Assembly: GCA_023271215.1 (NCBI GenBank)
Contig: JALPYG010000003.1
Span: 1 to 36,927, forward strand
From: Dehalococcoidia bacterium
GTDB lineage: Bacteria > Chloroflexota > Dehalococcoidia > SZUA-161 > SpSt-899
Direction: 5' to 3'
DNA length: 36,927 bases
The notes under the pieces were generated by a model. The model had not been told where the DNA came from, made no database searches, and was given only the letters and a program-made list of their open reading frames with translations. Position 1 is the stretch's first letter; every line of letters starts with the position of its first letter. A program made the position numbers and the translations under genes. This document shows, piece after piece, positions 34,607 to 36,927 of the stretch.

Positions 34607-35893
34607 ATGAGAAAATGTATGCGCATTTTCTTTCTATTGATCTTTATCCTGGGCATTCTATCCGCGGGAATGGCCAGTGCTGCTTCCCCGGTTATTCACG
34701 TGCTCCAGGTTGACGGAATCATCGTCCCGGTGGTGGCCGATTTTATCGACCAGGGAATCACCGAGGCCGAGGACCGCGGGGCCGCCGCACTGGTGATTAA
34801 GCTGAATACCCCTGGTGGTACAGTTCCCCCCACCAGAGACATCGTAGAGCGAATCCTCGCTGCTCGAGTGCCGGTGGTGGTCTATGTCGACCGCTGGGCC
34901 GGCTCTGCAGGCACCTTTATCACCCTGGCTTCCCACGTAGCGGCGATGGCACCGGGCAGTAATATCGGCGCAGCTACCCCCGTAGCATTGGGGGAGGGCG
35001 AGGTGCCAGACGAGGCACAACGAAAAGCGATTGAGGATGCGGCCGCTTGGATCAGAAGCATCGCCGAAATGCGCGGTCGCAACCCTGAGCAGGCTGACTT
35101 GACCGTCACCGAAGGTAAGTCTTTTACCGATAGCGAAGCCTTAGAGGCTAACCTCATCGATCTGCGGGCCGACAGCCTCCAGGATCTTATCTCGCAGCTT
35201 GACGGGATGGAGGTAACAATTCACGGAGAGGAGATAATCCTTAACACCGAAGAGTACGTACTGGATGAAATCGAGATGACCCTCGTCCAGCGCTTTCTCC
35301 ATGCGATAAGCGATCCCAATATCGCCTATACTCTCCTGAGCATTGGCTTGCTGGGGCTCACATTGGAGCTTTACAGCCCGGGCACCATCTTTCCCGGTGT
35401 AGTAGGTGCCATCAGCCTTCTGCTGGCATTCTATTCTCTGGCGATGCTCGAGGCCTACTGGGCGGGGATTATCCTGATCCTGCTTGCATTTGCTCTCTTT
35501 GCGACCGAGGTGTTCGTTGCCAGCGGGGGTCTGCTCACCGCCGGGGGGTTGGCGGCGCTGATATTCGGGTCTTTAATACTGTTCGATGGGCGGCCAGCGA
35601 TGCTCGATATAGACTGGTGGCTCATCGCCATTGTAGCGGTCAGCGTCGGAGCTTTCTTTATCTTTGTGGTTCAGGCGGTGGTGCGCACCCAGCGCCGCAA
35701 GCAACCGACGGGGCAAGAAGGGCTCATCGGCATGGTAGCAGAGGTCAAGAGTGCGCTAAATCCCAGGGGGACCGTGTTCGTACACGGTGAACTCTGGGAG
35801 GCTATACTGGATGAGGGACAGGCCGATCCCGGAGAGGAGGTAACGGTAACCGACGTAAGAGGTTTGAAACTCAGGGTGACCAAAAACAAATAG
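34607..35893 (+). CDS. NfeD-type membrane protein with ClpP-like serine protease domain
   Basis: LKLNTPGGTVPPTRDIVERIL, GSAGTFITLASH, multi-TM region, C-terminal OB-like domain. Confidence 0.88.
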   Translation: MRKCMRIFFLLIFILGILSAGMASAASPVIHVLQVDGIIVPVVADFIDQGITEAEDRGAAALVIKLNTPGGTVPPTRDIVERILAARVPVVVYVDRWAGSAGTFITLASHVAAMAPGSNIGAATPVALGEGEVPDEAQRKAIEDAAAWIRSIAEMRGRNPEQADLTVTEGKSFTDSEALEANLIDLRADSLQDLISQLDGMEVTIHGEEIILNTEEYVLDEIEMTLVQRFLHAISDPNIAYTLLSIGLLGLTLELYSPGTIFPGVVGAISLLLAFYSLAMLEAYWAGIILILLAFALFATEVFVASGGLLTAGGLAALIFGSLILFDGRPAMLDIDWWLIAIVAVSVGAFFIFVVQAVVRTQRRKQPTGQEGLIGMVAEVKSALNPRGTVFVHGELWEAILDEGQADPGEEVTVTDVRGLKLRVTKNK

Positions 35894-35904
35894 GAGGTCT
35901 GTAA

Positions 35905-36687
35905 ATGGAAGGTTTGATACTGGTGGTCATAATATTATTTGTGGCGCTGATAGTCATCACGTCGGCGGTGAGGATCGTCCGGCAGTATGAGCTGGGGGTG
36001 GTCCTCAGATTCGGCCGGTTGGTGGGAACCAAGAAGCCGGGGCTTCGGATCATCATCCCCTTCGTCGACGAGATGCGGAAGATAGACACTCGCACCGTTA
36101 CCATCGATGTCCCCTCCCAGGAGGTGCTTACCAGAGACAATGTGACCACGAGGGTTAACGCCGTGGTATTCCTGCGAGTGATGGACCCGGAAAAAGCGGT
36201 GGTGGATGTGTTCGACTTCAGAGTGGCAACCTACCAGATGGCCCAGACGACCTTGCGCAGTGTACTGGGGCAGCACGAGCTCGATGACTTGCTTTCTCAG
36301 AGGGACAAGCTGAATCAGATGTTGCGACAGATCATCGATGACGCCACCGATCCCTGGGGGGTCAAGGTAAGCAGTGTAGAGATCAAGGATGTGGAGCTTC
36401 CCGCAGGTATGCAGCGGGCCATGGCTGCTCAAGCGGAGACCGAACGGGAGAGAAGGGCGAAGATCATCCACGCCGAAGGCGAACTCCAGGCTTCCGAGAA
36501 ACTGGCCCGGGCCGGGAAGATCATCGGCGAGGAGCCAACAACCCTCCAGTTGCGCTATCTTCAGACCCTGACTGACATAGCTACCGAAAAGACGAATACC
36601 GTGATCTTTCCCCTGCCTCTGGATATACTCCGGGCATTCATGTCCGACAGGGCTAAACGGGGCAGGGCTAAACGGGGCGAAGAGTAA
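35905..36687 (+). CDS. SPFH/band-7 (stomatin/slipin-like) protein
   Basis: RIVRQYELGVVLRFGRLVGTKKPGLRIIIPFVDEMRKIDTRTVTIDVPSQEVLTRDNVTTRVNAVVFLRV. Confidence 0.92.
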   Translation: MEGLILVVIILFVALIVITSAVRIVRQYELGVVLRFGRLVGTKKPGLRIIIPFVDEMRKIDTRTVTIDVPSQEVLTRDNVTTRVNAVVFLRVMDPEKAVVDVFDFRVATYQMAQTTLRSVLGQHELDDLLSQRDKLNQMLRQIIDDATDPWGVKVSSVEIKDVELPAGMQRAMAAQAETERERRAKIIHAEGELQASEKLARAGKIIGEEPTTLQLRYLQTLTDIATEKTNTVIFPLPLDILRAFMSDRAKRGRAKRGEE

Positions 36688-36722
36688 CCTGCTTTACCAG
36701 CAACTACTCAGGTTCAAAGTGC

Positions 36723-36746
36723 CGCGGTTCACGGTTCAAGGTTGTG
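36723..36746. repeat. short heptamer array (CGGTTCA type)
   Basis: cggttca cggttca aggttgt. Confidence 0.65.
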
Positions 36747-36757
36747 GCCCCCTGCGA

Positions 36758-36787
36758 ATCCTTGTGGACGGCACAGGGATTTTTTTG
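36758..36787 (+). terminator. intrinsic terminator downstream of SPFH gene
   Basis: ATCCTTGTG-gacgg-CACAGGGAT followed by a T-run. Confidence 0.7.
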
Positions 36788-36804
36788 GGCGTAACTGTTC
36801 AGCC

Positions 36805-36927
36805 ACTCTACGTCACCCTGACCCTGAACGCAGTGAGGGGGAAGGGTCTCTGAGATTCTTCGCGGAGCCTGTCCTGAGCGGAATGAGATTCTTCGCTGCG
36901 CTCAGAATGACAGAAGCGAAGGGCTCA
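36805..36927. repeat. interspersed repeat fragment with direct copies of TGAGATTCTTCGC
   Basis: TGAGATTCTTCGC at 36851-36863 and 36884-36896, followed by CTCAGAATGACAG; runs off the window edge. Confidence 0.55.

Overview
The window appears to come from an anaerobic bacterium, possibly Chloroflexota/Dehalococcoidia; that placement is inferred from gene content and repeat style only. Its parts are: (1) IS-type sequence at the left edge: an intact IS4-like transposase with a DUF6788-type partner, then a decayed second transposase. (2) A HIT protein, then a PaaX-type regulator joined directly to a cluster that reads as a class II (tungsten) benzoyl-CoA reductase operon, bamBCDEFGHI, with fdhD between bamD and bamE and an extra HdrA-GltD chimera after bamI. 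(3) A GxxExxY nuclease-like cassette with a poly-A frameshift, an enoyl-CoA hydratase, and an acyl-CoA synthetase (ADP-forming type) pseudogene. (4) On the minus strand, a compact operon encoding a small helical protein, a PP2C phosphatase, an ESCRT-III/Snf7-like coiled-coil protein and a Vps4-like AAA ATPase with a MIT-like N-terminus. This is the most unusual system in the window. (5) Toxin/antitoxin-like small genes, a serine recombinase remnant, a radical SAM/SPASM protein, tRNA-Met(CAT), tRNA-Pro(GGG), mfd, ilvE, nfeD and an SPFH protein. Across all of this runs a family of heptanucleotide (period-7) tandem arrays. They supply the stop codons of many genes, the N-terminus of FdhD, and in-frame inserts inside PaaX and the HdrA-GltD protein. 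Everything was read by eye from the sequence and the supplied ORF track; no searches were run.
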